NCBI RefSeq assembly: GCF_001308265.1
Contig: NZ_CP012023.1
Location: 2,990,932-3,054,931, forward strand
DNA: 64,000 bases
Direction: 5' to 3'
Source: Celeribacter marinus
GTDB taxonomy: Bacteria > Pseudomonadota > Alphaproteobacteria > Rhodobacterales > Rhodobacteraceae
Under the pieces are notes generated by a model. It did not search any database. It saw only the letters and a list, made by a program, of their open reading frames with translations, and had not been told where the DNA came from. A program made the translations under genes and the position numbers. Positions within the stretch are counted from its first letter, which is position 1. Each line of letters starts with the position of its first letter. This document shows, one piece after another, positions 19,567-28,762 of this stretch.

Positions 19567-19596
19567 GTCTCTCGTCCATGTCCGTAAGCGAGAGAC
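19567..19596 (-). promoter_or_regulatory. Stem-loop in rpsK-rpoA gap, proximal to rpoA
   Basis: A perfect 8-bp inverted repeat, GTCTCTCG (19567-19574) and CGAGAGAC (19589-19596), with a 14-base loop, in the leader just upstream of the rpoA start. Its closeness to rpoA could affect translation. Confidence 0.4.
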
Positions 19597-19624
19597 GTCC
19601 CGAGGGATCTAAAAACGCAAAAAC

Positions 19625-19652
19625 GGACCGCACGCATGAGCGCATGCGGTCC
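19625..19652 (-). promoter_or_regulatory. Stem-loop after rpsK
   Basis: A perfect 8-bp inverted repeat, GGACCGCA (19625-19632) and TGCGGTCC (19645-19652), whose 12-base interior can pair further. It lies 18 bases after the rpsK stop codon. In the minus-strand direction it is followed by a run of T residues, so it may partly terminate. Confidence 0.55.
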
Positions 19653-19670
19653 ATAAATAGTTCGTGATGA

Positions 19671-20063
19671 TTACACGCGGCGACGCTTTGGTGGGCGGCA
19701 GCCGTTGTGAGCCATCGGTGTCACGTCACGAATGGACGTGATGTTGAAGCCGGCAGCAGCAAGTGCGCGCAAGGCGGACTCACGACCGGAGCCTGCGCCC
19801 TGGACTTCAACTTCGAGGGTTTTAACGCCGTGATCCTGCGCTTTTTTACCCACATCTTCGGCAGCCATCTGAGCGGCGTAAGGTGTGGATTTCCGCGAGC
19901 CTTTGAATCCCATGGTGCCAGCAGACGACCAAGCGATCGCGTTGCCCTGCACGTCGGAGATCAGGATTTTGGTGTTGTTGAAGGTCGAGTTCACGTGAGC
20001 AACGCCGGAGGCGATGTTCTTGGAGACCTTTTTCTTGGTAGTACGACGAGTATCGCGTGCCAT
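19671..20063 (-). CDS. rpsK: 30S ribosomal protein S11
   Basis: The 130-residue small-subunit protein is clearly S11, with [42 protein letters not shown] and the C-terminal [12 protein letters not shown]11 forms part of the platform that contacts mRNA. It follows rpsM by 14 bases. Confidence 0.98.
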   Translation of the reverse strand: MARDTRRTTKKKVSKNIASGVAHVNSTFNNTKILISDVQGNAIAWSSAGTMGFKGSRKSTPYAAQMAAEDVGKKAQDHGVKTLEVEVQGAGSGRESALRALAAAGFNITSIRDVTPMAHNGCRPPKRRRV

Positions 20064-20077
20064 TGATCAGATCTCCC

Positions 20078-20446
20078 TTATTTCTTCTTACCAGCAATGG
20101 CCTTTGCAGGACCTTTGCGAGTGCGAGCGTTTGTGTGCGTACGCTGACCGCGTACAGGAAGATTGCGGCGATGACGCAAGCCACGGTAACAACCGAGATC
20201 CATCAAACGTTTGATGTTCATCTGTGTTTCGCGACGCAAGTCACCTTCGACGGTGTAGTTCGCGTCGATGTGCTCGCGGATTGCCAGAACTTCGGAATCC
20301 GACAATTCGTTTACACGACGTGTGCGGTCGATGCCTACGGCTTCGCAGATAGCTTCAGCAGATGTGCTGCCGATGCCGGTTACATATGTGAGGGCGATTG
20401 GAACCCGCTTTGCAGTCGGGATGTTTACGCCGGCGATACGTGCCAC
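20078..20446 (-). CDS. rpsM: 30S ribosomal protein S13
   Basis: The 122-residue product starts [26 protein letters not shown] and has the RNA-binding helix-two-turn-helix and the C-terminal [23 protein letters not shown] that contacts the subunit interface and tRNA. Length is normal. It lies about 210 bases after adk, with a stem-loop in the gap, and precedes rpsK by 14 bases. Confidence 0.98.
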   Translation of the reverse strand: MARIAGVNIPTAKRVPIALTYVTGIGSTSAEAICEAVGIDRTRRVNELSDSEVLAIREHIDANYTVEGDLRRETQMNIKRLMDLGCYRGLRHRRNLPVRGQRTHTNARTRKGPAKAIAGKKK

Positions 20447-20505
20447 GTGATATTTCCTTTTCGTTGCGGTTCCGTAAGTCCAGAACCTTTTTTCACAACG
20501 TCAAA

Positions 20506-20529
20506 CCCGCGGGTCTTTCAACCTGCGGG
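20506..20529 (-). promoter_or_regulatory. Stem-loop between adk and rpsM
   Basis: A 9-bp stem, CCCGCGGGT and ACCTGCGGG, with one G-T pair and a 6-base loop in the 210-base gap between adk and rpsM. No T-tract follows in the direction of transcription. Confidence 0.45.
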
Positions 20530-20655
20530 CGTCAGCTGAATTCTATGATCATCGCATTGGGAGCGACCCGTCAGCGAATCTGTGTACCCATGAGGGTTGG
20601 TGTGCCTTACGGAGATTTTGGCGGACCGTCAAGTGGCCCGCCAAGTTTCTCAATG

Positions 20656-21231
20656 CTAGGCGAGCGCTTTAGCGATATCGCGCGCGACATCTTCGACGCC
20701 TTGCAGGCCGTCGACCGAGCGCAGATCCCCACGGGCGTAGTAGTAGCCGATGAGGGGGGATGTCTTTTTGTAGTATTCCATCAAACGAGTTTTGAGGCTG
20801 TCCTCATTGTCATCAGCGCGGGCTTGGCCGCCTGCGGCAACGGCCTCTTTCGCGCGATTGACGATACGACCGACCAACGCGCTATCGTCGACTTCCAACT
20901 GGATCACCGCTTCGAGTTGGGCGCCGTTGCGTGACAAAAGCTCGTTGAGCGCATCTGCTTGACCCAAGGTGCGGGGAAAGCCGTCAAAGATGAATCCTGC
21001 GGCGTTGCCTTCGCGAATTTTCTCTTCGATCAGACCGATTACGATTTCATCCGTAACCAGCTGTCCTGCGTCCATAATTGCGGCGACTTTATTGCCCATC
21101 TCGGTGCCCGATGTGCGGGCCTCCCGAAGCATGTCACCGGTTGACAGTTGCACCATGCCGCGCTCCTCCACGAGGCGTTGTGCTTGCGTCCCTTTTCCCG
21201 CGCCAGGCGGTCCAAGCAGAATAATGTTCAT
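20656..21231 (-). CDS. adk: Adenylate kinase, short type
   Basis: Interconverts ATP + AMP and 2 ADP. The 191-residue enzyme has the P-loop GPPGAGKGT (7-15), the AMP-binding STGDMLR block, and FIFDGFPRT. The LID region is short, without the zinc-binding insertion of the long type. Its start overlaps the secY stop by 4 bases (ATGA), the standard arrangement in this operon. Confidence 0.97.
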   Translation of the reverse strand: MNIILLGPPGAGKGTQAQRLVEERGMVQLSTGDMLREARTSGTEMGNKVAAIMDAGQLVTDEIVIGLIEEKIREGNAAGFIFDGFPRTLGQADALNELLSRNGAQLEAVIQLEVDDSALVGRIVNRAKEAVAAGGQARADDNEDSLKTRLMEYYKKTSPLIGYYYARGDLRSVDGLQGVEDVARDIAKALA

Positions 21232-22586
21232 CGTCTTGCGGTCCCTTTCTTGCTGCGCTTCCTCCCGCGCAGCTGCGACTTTTCGATCAGCCCCTCATAC
21301 TGGTGGGCCAGCAGATGAGACTGGATTTGCTGAATCGTATCCATCGTAACGGAAACAACGATCAGAACCGACGTTCCCCCAAAGTAGAAGGGAATCGCGA
21401 ACTGGGACCGCAGAATTTCAGGCAGCAGACAGACAGCTGCGAGATAGGCGGAGCCAAGGACGAGAACACGCGCGACGATATAATCGAGGTGCTCTTCGGT
21501 CTTCTTTCCCGGACGAATGCCTGGAATGAAGCCATTTTGGTTCTTCAGGTTCTGCGCGATATCGTCCGTTTTGAACGAGACGTTGGCAGTGTAGAAATAC
21601 GCAAAAAATACGATCATCCCAGTGAAGAACAAGAAGTATAGGGGCTGCCCCGGACCGAAGTAGGCCAAAAGGGTCGACATAACGGGACCGAGATCACCCT
21701 GACCCGAAAAGGTCGCGATCGTGGTTGGAAGCAACAAAAGCGAGGAGGCAAAAATCGCGGGAATAACGCCTGCGGGGTTTACCTTGATCGGCAGGTGGCT
21801 TGATTGTGCATCATAGACTTTCATGCCCTGCTGACGGCGCGGATACTGAATATGTACCTTGCGCAAGGACCGCTCCATAAACACAACAAAGGCAATCACA
21901 CCGACGACCATCGCAATCACAACGAGGATAACAAGCGGGGAAATCGCACCGGAGCGACCGGAGGCAAAGAACTGAGCCAAAGCGCTCGGAATTTCGGCGA
22001 CGATGCCGACGAAAATAATGAGAGAGATACCGTTGCCGATGCCGCGATTGGTGATCTGCTCACCAAGCCACATCAAGAACATGGTGCCGCCAACGAGGGT
22101 GATGATCACGCCTGCACGGAAATACCAACCGGCCTCATGCGCCAGATCACCGGCCTCAAGGGACGCGGCAAGACCGTAGGCTTGGAACAGTGCCAAAAGC
22201 ACGGTGCCGTATCGCGTGTATTGGTTGATTTTTTTGCGACCTGAATCGCCCTCTTTCTTGAGTTGCTCAAGGGAGGGAACCATCGCCGTCAACAGCTGGA
22301 CGATAATCGACGCCGAGATATACGGCATGATGCCGAGCGCAAAGATGCCCATCCGGCCCAGCGCGCCCCCCGTAAACATCGACAAGATGCCGCCGATCCC
22401 TGCGGAGGCTTGCTCCATAAAGTCACGGAGCGCGTTGCCGTCGATGCCAGGCACAGGAATAAATGTGCCAAGACGATAGACGATCAACAGACCGAGAGTG
22501 AATACTATGCGTTGGCGAAGCTCTTTCGCTTTGCCAATGGTACCCCAATTGAGGTTCGACGCCATCTGTTCTGCTGCGGATGCCAT
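21228..22586 (-). CDS. secY: Preprotein translocase subunit SecY
   Basis: Central channel of the SecYEG translocase in the inner membrane. The 452-residue protein has ten membrane segments and the expected blocks [26 protein letters not shown] (plug and gate region) and [15 protein letters not shown]. The C-terminus is basic ([13 protein letters not shown]), matching the cytosolic tail. It lies 106 bases after rplO with a strong stem-loop in between, and overlaps adk by 4 bases. Confidence 0.98.
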   Translation of the reverse strand: MASAAEQMASNLNWGTIGKAKELRQRIVFTLGLLIVYRLGTFIPVPGIDGNALRDFMEQASAGIGGILSMFTGGALGRMGIFALGIMPYISASIIVQLLTAMVPSLEQLKKEGDSGRKKINQYTRYGTVLLALFQAYGLAASLEAGDLAHEAGWYFRAGVIITLVGGTMFLMWLGEQITNRGIGNGISLIIFVGIVAEIPSALAQFFASGRSGAISPLVILVVIAMVVGVIAFVVFMERSLRKVHIQYPRRQQGMKVYDAQSSHLPIKVNPAGVIPAIFASSLLLLPTTIATFSGQGDLGPVMSTLLAYFGPGQPLYFLFFTGMIVFFAYFYTANVSFKTDDIAQNLKNQNGFIPGIRPGKKTEEHLDYIVARVLVLGSAYLAAVCLLPEILRSQFAIPFYFGGTSVLIVVSVTMDTIQQIQSHLLAHQYEGLIEKSQLRGRKRSKKGTARR

Positions 22587-22609
22587 TTAGGTCTCTCTAT
22601 TCACGAACA

Positions 22610-22642
22610 GCGCCGCCTCATCGGTTTCCCGACAGGCGGCGC
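22610..22642 (-). promoter_or_regulatory. GC-rich stem-loop between rplO and secY
   Basis: A perfect 9-bp inverted repeat, GCGCCGCCT (22610-22618) and AGGCGGCGC (22634-22642), and the loop can pair further through CGG and CCG. It lies in the 106-base gap between rplO and secY. No T-tract is seen. Confidence 0.55.
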
Positions 22643-22692
22643 TTGGAAAACTTACAAGCTGATGTAAGGGGCGAGGCCCCTCACCACAACCC

Positions 22693-23172
22693 TTATTCAG
22701 CTGCCGCTTCGGCTTTGACTGTTACGGTGAGCGTGCCGCCCGCCTTTTCAACAGCTTCAATCGCGGATGCTGAGGCACCCGTGACGTTGATCGTCAGCTT
22801 GGATTTAACGTCGCCTTTGGCGAGAACGCGGATACCGTCAAGCTTGCGGCGCACGAGGCCGGAGGCGATCAGCGCATCTTCGTTGATCTCTACTTTGGCG
22901 TCGAGTTTGCCTTCTGCAACGAACTTCTCGATGAGGCCGAGGTTCACAACAGAGAATTTCTTGCGGTTTGGCTTGTTAAAGCCGCGCTTTGGCAGACGTT
23001 GGTAGAGGGGCATCTGGCCGCCTTCGTAGCCTTTGATCGCTACACCCGAACGGGATTTCTGACCTTTGATACCACGGCCACCCATTTTACCGGTGCCGGA
23101 ACCTGGACCACGACCAACGCGTTTGCGTGCTTTGGTGGCGCCTGCGTTATCACGCAATTCATGTAGTTTCAT
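22693..23172 (-). CDS. rplO: 50S ribosomal protein L15
   Basis: The 159-residue protein begins [22 protein letters not shown] and has the glycine-rich [20 protein letters not shown] region and [18 protein letters not shown], all characteristic of L15. The frame is open to 23223, but the ATG at 23172 has AAAGGAGAAG just upstream and is the real start. The usual upstream genes rpsE and rpmD are absent; an unrelated EamA gene lies there instead, and a promoter can be seen in the gap. Confidence 0.96.
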   Translation of the reverse strand: MKLHELRDNAGATKARKRVGRGPGSGTGKMGGRGIKGQKSRSGVAIKGYEGGQMPLYQRLPKRGFNKPNRKKFSVVNLGLIEKFVAEGKLDAKVEINEDALIASGLVRRKLDGIRVLAKGDVKSKLTINVTGASASAIEAVEKAGGTLTVTVKAEAAAE

Positions 23173-23268
23173 GTCGCTTCTCCTTTGCCGGAACTGCCCT
23201 CCAGCGACGGAGTGGGCAAACACGGCTTACAAATGTTGATTCTTAACGGACGTATGCCCGACTTGGGG

Positions 23269-23297
23269 CGTATAAACGCCGTAGATTAACTTGGCAA
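23269..23297 (-). promoter_or_regulatory. Candidate promoter for rplO-secY-adk-rpsM-rpsK-rpoA-rplQ
   Basis: On the minus strand, TTGCCA (23292-23297) is separated by exactly 17 bases from TATACG (23269-23274). It lies about 100 bases upstream of rplO, in the only gap between the ribosomal block and the unrelated EamA gene. It would let the block be transcribed without the normal upstream part of the spc operon. Confidence 0.45.
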
Positions 23298-23307
23298 GTG
23301 GGTGCGC

Positions 23308-24159
23308 TCACACCCGTTTGGATGCCTTAGATGTCACCAGAGCGAAGGCAATTCCGCCACACACAAGTGCGCAGGCGACAACCGCGCGGATGGTGGCAGG
23401 TTCATCGAGTAGGATCAGTCCCGCGCCCAGCGCAATCACCGGCACCGAGAGTTGCGCAAGCGCCGCCGTGGTCGCACCAAGCCGAGGCAGTAGCCGATAC
23501 CATAGCGCATAGCCCAAACCCGAGGTCAGCCCGCCCGAGACGATAGCCGCCGTGATGCCCTGTGCGCCAAGCGGCTCACCGCGCACGAACGGCACGCACA
23601 CGATGGCCGCGAGCGGCAGCGCATAAGCGAAGTTCCACGCGGTCGCGGCGAGCGGGTCGGACACGCGGGTTCCGATCAAGGAATAGATGCCCCACCCCAA
23701 AGCCGCCGCAAGCATGAGCGCGACCGCACCCAACGGCATTGTGACCGTACTTGATGGCCAGACCAGAACGCATAGCCCGCCAAGCGAGATCGCCATGCCC
23801 ACCCAACGCCGCGCGGCAATAGGCTGACCCGACCAGAATGCGCCGAGAAACATGGTGAATTGCACACCACCAAACAACAGCAATGCCCCCAACCCCGCGT
23901 CAAGCGACACATAGGCAAACGAGAACCCGACGATATATGTCGTCAGCGCGGCAACGGCGGCCATGTTGGGCTTGGGGCGCGCGGCAACGCGGGTGCCTTG
24001 CGCCCACAATAGAGCGAGCAAAACAATCGCGCCCGAGGCGAGGCGGATCATGGCAAACCCCGCAGGACCGATATCGCCGCCTGACAATCCCACACGATTG
24101 AGGATCGAATTTGCGGCAAAAGCCACCATCGCGAGGGCCGTCAGTAAAAAGAGATTCAT
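23308..24159 (-). CDS. EamA/DMT-family transporter
   Basis: A 283-residue inner-membrane protein with ten hydrophobic segments in two repeated halves, as in the RhaT/EamA drug-metabolite transporter superfamily. The start MNLFLLTALAMVAFAANSILNR and the LGYALWYRLLPRLGAT motif in the second repeat are typical. The substrate is unknown. It is read on the same strand as the ribosomal operon and lies just upstream of rplO, about 140 bases away. Confidence 0.85.
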   Translation of the reverse strand: MNLFLLTALAMVAFAANSILNRVGLSGGDIGPAGFAMIRLASGAIVLLALLWAQGTRVAARPKPNMAAVAALTTYIVGFSFAYVSLDAGLGALLLFGGVQFTMFLGAFWSGQPIAARRWVGMAISLGGLCVLVWPSSTVTMPLGAVALMLAAALGWGIYSLIGTRVSDPLAATAWNFAYALPLAAIVCVPFVRGEPLGAQGITAAIVSGGLTSGLGYALWYRLLPRLGATTAALAQLSVPVIALGAGLILLDEPATIRAVVACALVCGGIAFALVTSKASKRV

Positions 24160-24297
24160 GGGACGGCTCCGGTGGTGGGTGTTGGTGTAGATGGCGGCAG
24201 CTCAAACGACCACCTTTATACGCTGTGCGCAAATGGAAACCGCCCGCTCATGAGATTGAGCGGGCGGTCATGTGACTATGGAAAGGGGACGGACGCC

Positions 24298-25077
24298 CTA
24301 CCCGAGTTCGCCGTCTTTATACCACGGCGCAAATTTGACCTCAGAGGCCGCGCCGACCAATTCGGCAAAATGCGCGGGATCTTGGGTGCCGTCGTCGCGA
24401 CCACGGTAGTGGTAGGGGTAGACGTAGGTGGGCTTGAATGTCGCCACCGCTTCAGCCGCTTGTTCCGCCGTCATTGTGAATGGCAGGTTCATGCAGAGGA
24501 AACACAGATCTATATCGGTGAGGGCCAGCATCTCGGGTGTGGGTTCGGTATCGCCCGAAATATAGGTGCGGAACCCGTCGATAGAGAGGACATAGCCGTT
24601 GTCGCGCCCTGTGGGGTGAAAATTCATCCGCTCCTCGGTGGTATTGTGCGCGGGGATCGCGTCGATGGTGACGCCGCCCCATGTGTAGCTGTCACCATTG
24701 GCCATGGCCATCGCGCCGTCTTTGAGACCCTCGGGCAGCATGTCGAACACAGCGGGGTTGGCGATCAGCGGAGCTGTGCCTTTGAGAGCTGTGAGCGTGT
24801 CGGCATTGTAGTGGTCGCCGTGCTCGTGGCTGATCACGATAAGATCAGCGGCGGGCAGGTCCGCAAAGGCCGCCGGATCACCAACTGGGTCAACGTAGAT
24901 GGTGCCCGCAGGCATCTGCATGACAAAGGAGGCGTGGTGAACGGGATGGATCGTCACGGCCCCATCCGCAAAGCTGTCAGACATGTGGCCTGCGGCGCGT
25001 GCGGCAAACGGCAGAACGGTGATGACCCCGCCAGCAGCGGCAGCATGGGCAAGGAAAGAGCGGCGTGTGTGCGTCAT
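24298..25077 (-). CDS. Tat-exported MBL-fold metallo-hydrolase
   Basis: A 259-residue protein with a twin-arginine signal (HTRRSFLAHAAAAGG..., cleavage near ARAAG), so it should be exported folded. The metal-binding motif SHEHGDH (H-x-H-x-D-H) sits at about residues 83-89, with later ligand candidates in PAHNTTE and SGDTEPTP. It resembles the beta-lactamase-superfamily type that includes UlaG-like hydrolases; the substrate is not predictable. It lies between a GbsR-type regulator gene and the EamA gene, all on the minus strand. Confidence 0.8.
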   Translation of the reverse strand: MTHTRRSFLAHAAAAGGVITVLPFAARAAGHMSDSFADGAVTIHPVHHASFVMQMPAGTIYVDPVGDPAAFADLPAADLIVISHEHGDHYNADTLTALKGTAPLIANPAVFDMLPEGLKDGAMAMANGDSYTWGGVTIDAIPAHNTTEERMNFHPTGRDNGYVLSIDGFRTYISGDTEPTPEMLALTDIDLCFLCMNLPFTMTAEQAAEAVATFKPTYVYPYHYRGRDDGTQDPAHFAELVGAASEVKFAPWYKDGELG

Positions 25078-25191
25078 TTTAAATCTCCCTAATGGTTATG
25101 AGACATAAATAGAGCGCGGTGAGGCTGTGGCAAATCAAGATCAGGTGAAACCGTAGATAAGGCGGGCATACCGTCTGTAAGCGTTGACGCC

Positions 25192-25650
25192 TCAGCCCGT
25201 TTTCAGGTCATCAGCCAGTTTTGATAATGCGCCGGACATTGTTCGGTAAAACGCGCCATACGCTTCGATTCGTCCTTTGATGTCCGCTTCGTTCGTTGGG
25301 ATCTCACCAAGCGTTTGCGCGATCTCGATTTGGACGCGCTCCAGACCAAGCACATAGTGTTCGAGCATCTGGGCGTAGGGGTTTTCGGCAAGTTGGAAAT
25401 AATCCTGTCGCTGCCCGGCCTTTGCAATCCTCTTGATCAGGCGGCGATCCTCCAAGATCCGCGTGGCGGTGCTAATGCTGCCTCGGCTGACCTGCAACTG
25501 GTTGGCAAGATCGCCAAATGCAACGGCCTCGCCATCCCAGATAAACAGTCCAAGCATCCGTCCCGCAATGCGCGGAAGCCCGTCTGCCTGCGCCATCAGC
25601 CCGATCTTTTCGATGAACTCGCCGCGTATCTCTTCGATGGTTCTGGTCAT
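25192..25650 (-). CDS. GbsR/MarR-family transcriptional regulator
   Basis: A 152-residue winged-helix regulator. The helix-turn-helix is in VAFGDLANQLQVSRGSISTATRILEDRRLIKRI (about 41-74), followed by a C-terminal helical dimerisation region. GbsR-type proteins often sit next to RND or MFS exporters. Here it lies 70 bases downstream of the RND pump gene, with its own gap, and may control the pump and itself. A perfect dyad lies 20 bases upstream of its start. Confidence 0.8.
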   Translation of the reverse strand: MTRTIEEIRGEFIEKIGLMAQADGLPRIAGRMLGLFIWDGEAVAFGDLANQLQVSRGSISTATRILEDRRLIKRIAKAGQRQDYFQLAENPYAQMLEHYVLGLERVQIEIAQTLGEIPTNEADIKGRIEAYGAFYRTMSGALSKLADDLKTG

Positions 25651-25670
25651 TTGCGGTCACCTCAACCTCT

Positions 25671-25685
25671 TCACCTACTTGGTGA
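25671..25685. promoter_or_regulatory. Possible operator upstream of the GbsR-type gene
   Basis: A perfect inverted repeat TCACC-N5-GGTGA, 20 bases before the regulator's ATG. Its position suits autoregulation by the regulator, but this is inferred. Confidence 0.3.
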
Positions 25686-25720
25686 TTTTCCTATCTATAG
25701 TCTGTCAACAAAACTGCAAT

Positions 25721-28700
25721 TCAGGCGCTGCGTTGCTGGTTCGCCCCCAAAACACTCACCAGCCCGCGCAACATCCGCTGTCGTCCTCCGTCGATGACAC
25801 TGAACAGGGAGGGAACAAACACGAGGGAGAGAACGGTTGAAAGCAAAAGGCCGCCGATCACCGCAATCGCCATAGGCGCGCGAAACTCGCCACCCTCAGC
25901 AATCGCCAAAGCACTCGGCACCATACCCGCCGTCATCGCGATTGTGGTCATGATGATGGGCCGCGCACGCTTATGCCCCGCGTCGAGCATCGCCTCTGTT
26001 TTGCTCGCACCGTCTTTCATCGCTTCAAGTGCGAATTCGACCAGCATGATTGCGTTCTTGGTTACGATGCCCATCAGCATCAAAAAGCCAATGACAACCG
26101 AAAGGCCAATACCCGCCCCATAGAGATAGAGGGCAAAAATCGCGCCGCCGATGGCGAGGGGCAAGGACATCAAAATGGTGACAGGCGTCAGAAAGCTCGA
26201 GAACAAAAGCACCAGAACCACGTAGACCAACAAGATGCCCGCCCCCATCGCGAGGCCGAATTGCGTAAAGATTTCTCCCATGACTTCGGCGTCTCCTCCC
26301 GCCTGAATAGCCGTGCCTTCGGGCATATTCATAGCAATTGGCAGCGCGTTGACCGCCGCCGCTGCCTCGCCAAGAAAGAAGCCGTTTGCGACATCTGCCT
26401 CGACGCTTGTACGGTATTGACGGTCGTAGCGGTCCACGGAGGCGGGGCCGGTCGAGAGGGCCAAATCCGCAACCACGTTTAACGGAACAGGCGCTCCGGT
26501 CGTGCTTGCAATGCGCAGTCCAGCCATACGGAACAAATCCTCACGGACATCTTTTTCCAACCGCACCACAATCGGGATTTGCTTGTCACCCGCGTTGAAT
26601 TTGGCCACATTCCCACTTGTCTCCCCGATCGTTGCGATACGCACAGTTGAGGCCAGCGCCGCAGAGGTGACGCCCATTTCAGCGGCAAGCTCGGCTTTTG
26701 GCGTGATCTGGATTTCAGGACGCACCAACGATGCCTTGCTCAAGGCTCCCGTAATTTCGGGAAGTCTGTTCATTTGAGTGGCAAGCGTTTGTGCCGCTGC
26801 TGCCGCTGCATCAGCGTCGTCGCCCAGAACCGATATCGCCAAATCACGCGTACCGTTTTCAGACAAAACAAACAGGCGCACGTCAGGCACTGACGCAAGC
26901 AACAGCTCCAATTCATCAGCGATCTCAAACGACGACTTATCTCGTGTGGTTTTTGAGCCAAACCCGATCCGGATTGTCGCTGCTGTATCTGATCCATCGA
27001 CGAACACGGTTTGAACTTCCGGAATGCTCTGAATCATCTGCGTGACGTTGCGCGATGCCAGTCGGGTTTGCTCCATCAGTGAGCCGGGTGGCAACTCAAT
27101 CGAGACACTTGCCCGTCCCGTATCGGACGGCGGCACAAACTCTGTTGGCAAGAGCGTGGCCGAAAAAATCGACCCTGCAAAGATGACAACACCGAGCATG
27201 AGCGTGACAAACCGGTTGTGCAGCGTCCATCCCAAAATACGCATGTAGGCGCGCATAATCAGCCCGTCTTTTTCCTCGTGCGCAATTGTGCCGTCGCGCA
27301 GAAAATAGGCGGCCATCATCGGCGTAATCAGACGTGCGACCAACAATGAGAACAACACAGCCACGGCCACCGTGAGGCCGAACTGTTTGAAATATTGCCC
27401 TGCAATCCCAGACATAAAGCTAACAGGGGCAAAGACGGCAACGATGGTAAAACTGATCGCAATCACGGTTGTGCCAATCTCGCTTGCGGCCTCCTCGGAC
27501 GCCTCATAGGCGGGTTTTCCCATATGGATATGTCGGACAATATTTTCGATTTCCACAATGGCGTCATCCACCAAGATTCCTGTCACAAGGGTGATCCCTA
27601 ACAGGCTTACGGTGTTGAGTGAGAATCCAAGGTAGTTCATCACAATGAACGTCGGGATGATCGAAAGCGGCAATGCCACCGCCGTAATGAGTGTCGCGCG
27701 CCAATTTTTCAGGAACAAGAACACGACGATGATCGCGAGGGCGGCGCCCTCGTACAGCGTTTCCATTGCGGAATGGTAGGTACTGTTCGTGTAGGTCGTC
27801 GCGTCATCAATGAGCGCGAACGTCACGTTTGGGTAGGCCTCGGACAGGCGGGCAATCCGCGCTTTGGCGGTGTCGCCCGCGGTGAGGTCGCTGGCCCCCG
27901 TGGCACGAAACACGCCAAACGCAACAACAGGCTGTCCGTTAAACATTGCGAACGAGTCCGCATCTTGGGCCCCATCAAACACCGCTCCGAGATCGTCGAG
28001 ACGCACAGCGCCCCCGCCCGCTAGTGTGATGGGCATGGCCGCTAGGTCGTCAATCGTCGCCGCACTGCCAAGGGCGCGGATCGAAAACTCTTGTCCAGCA
28101 AGGTCACCAGAACCGCCACCAAGGTCGATATTGTTTTGGCGCAACTGGGTATTCACGTCTGCTGCGGTCAGGCCGAGCGCCAACAGGCGATCGGGAGACA
28201 GCTCGACCTCGATTGCCTGATCGCCACCACCAATCCGGCTCACTTTGCCAATTCCATTCGCGCTCGTCAGGTCACGGGCCACGATTTCATCGACAAAGTA
28301 TGACACATTCTCAATGGATTGGGTGGGGTCAGACACGGCATATGTCAGGATTGGCGCGCCCGTGACATCGACGCGCTGCACGTTTGGTTCGGTGATGCTA
28401 TCGGGCAAGTCACCGCGCACCCCTGCAATCGCGTCTTTGACATCATTGAGGGCGCGGTCGGTGTCGACCTCTAGGTCAAACTCGATGGTAATACTGGCAA
28501 ATCCATCCGTGGCTGTCGCAGAGACATGATTAACACCGCTGACATCTGACACTGCGCTTTCAACAGGCTTCACGATTTGATTGGTGATCTCGGAAGGAGC
28601 CGCGCCGGGTTGGGCAATTCCAATCGTTACAATCGGAATATCGATGTTTGGAAACTGGGTCACGGGCAGCCGCATAAAGCTGACCATGCCGACGATGACT

Positions 28701-28762
28701 AGGACGAGAAACAACGCAAGGGAGGGGACGGGTTTGCGAATGGCCCACGTGGACATATTCAT
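25721..28762 (-). CDS. RND efflux pump permease (AcrB/MexB-like HAE1 group)
   Basis: A 1013-residue inner-membrane proton-driven exporter. It has the N-terminal transmembrane helix (SLALFLVLVIVGMVSFMRLPVTQFP), two large periplasmic loops, and the proton-relay aspartates in GILVDDAIVEIEN (TM4) with the matching lysine in MGIVTKNAIMLVEF (TM10). It should form a trimer that pumps amphiphilic compounds through an adaptor and an outer-membrane channel. No TolC-like gene is in the window. Its start overlaps the adaptor stop by 4 bases. Confidence 0.93.
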   Translation of the reverse strand: MNMSTWAIRKPVPSLALFLVLVIVGMVSFMRLPVTQFPNIDIPIVTIGIAQPGAAPSEITNQIVKPVESAVSDVSGVNHVSATATDGFASITIEFDLEVDTDRALNDVKDAIAGVRGDLPDSITEPNVQRVDVTGAPILTYAVSDPTQSIENVSYFVDEIVARDLTSANGIGKVSRIGGGDQAIEVELSPDRLLALGLTAADVNTQLRQNNIDLGGGSGDLAGQEFSIRALGSAATIDDLAAMPITLAGGGAVRLDDLGAVFDGAQDADSFAMFNGQPVVAFGVFRATGASDLTAGDTAKARIARLSEAYPNVTFALIDDATTYTNSTYHSAMETLYEGAALAIIVVFLFLKNWRATLITAVALPLSIIPTFIVMNYLGFSLNTVSLLGITLVTGILVDDAIVEIENIVRHIHMGKPAYEASEEAASEIGTTVIAISFTIVAVFAPVSFMSGIAGQYFKQFGLTVAVAVLFSLLVARLITPMMAAYFLRDGTIAHEEKDGLIMRAYMRILGWTLHNRFVTLMLGVVIFAGSIFSATLLPTEFVPPSDTGRASVSIELPPGSLMEQTRLASRNVTQMIQSIPEVQTVFVDGSDTAATIRIGFGSKTTRDKSSFEIADELELLLASVPDVRLFVLSENGTRDLAISVLGDDADAAAAAAQTLATQMNRLPEITGALSKASLVRPEIQITPKAELAAEMGVTSAALASTVRIATIGETSGNVAKFNAGDKQIPIVVRLEKDVREDLFRMAGLRIASTTGAPVPLNVVADLALSTGPASVDRYDRQYRTSVEADVANGFFLGEAAAAVNALPIAMNMPEGTAIQAGGDAEVMGEIFTQFGLAMGAGILLVYVVLVLLFSSFLTPVTILMSLPLAIGGAIFALYLYGAGIGLSVVIGFLMLMGIVTKNAIMLVEFALEAMKDGASKTEAMLDAGHKRARPIIMTTIAMTAGMVPSALAIAEGGEFRAPMAIAVIGGLLLSTVLSLVFVPSLFSVIDGGRQRMLRGLVSVLGANQQRSA

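Noticed and set aside
18607..19587. Long plus-strand open frame (326 codons) opposite rpoA
   Set aside because: Antisense shadow of rpoA caused by codon bias; no ribosome-binding site and no recognisable protein.
24172..25092. Plus-strand open frame of 306 codons
   Set aside because: Lies opposite the Tat-exported metallo-hydrolase, which has a signal sequence and metal motif; the plus frame has neither.
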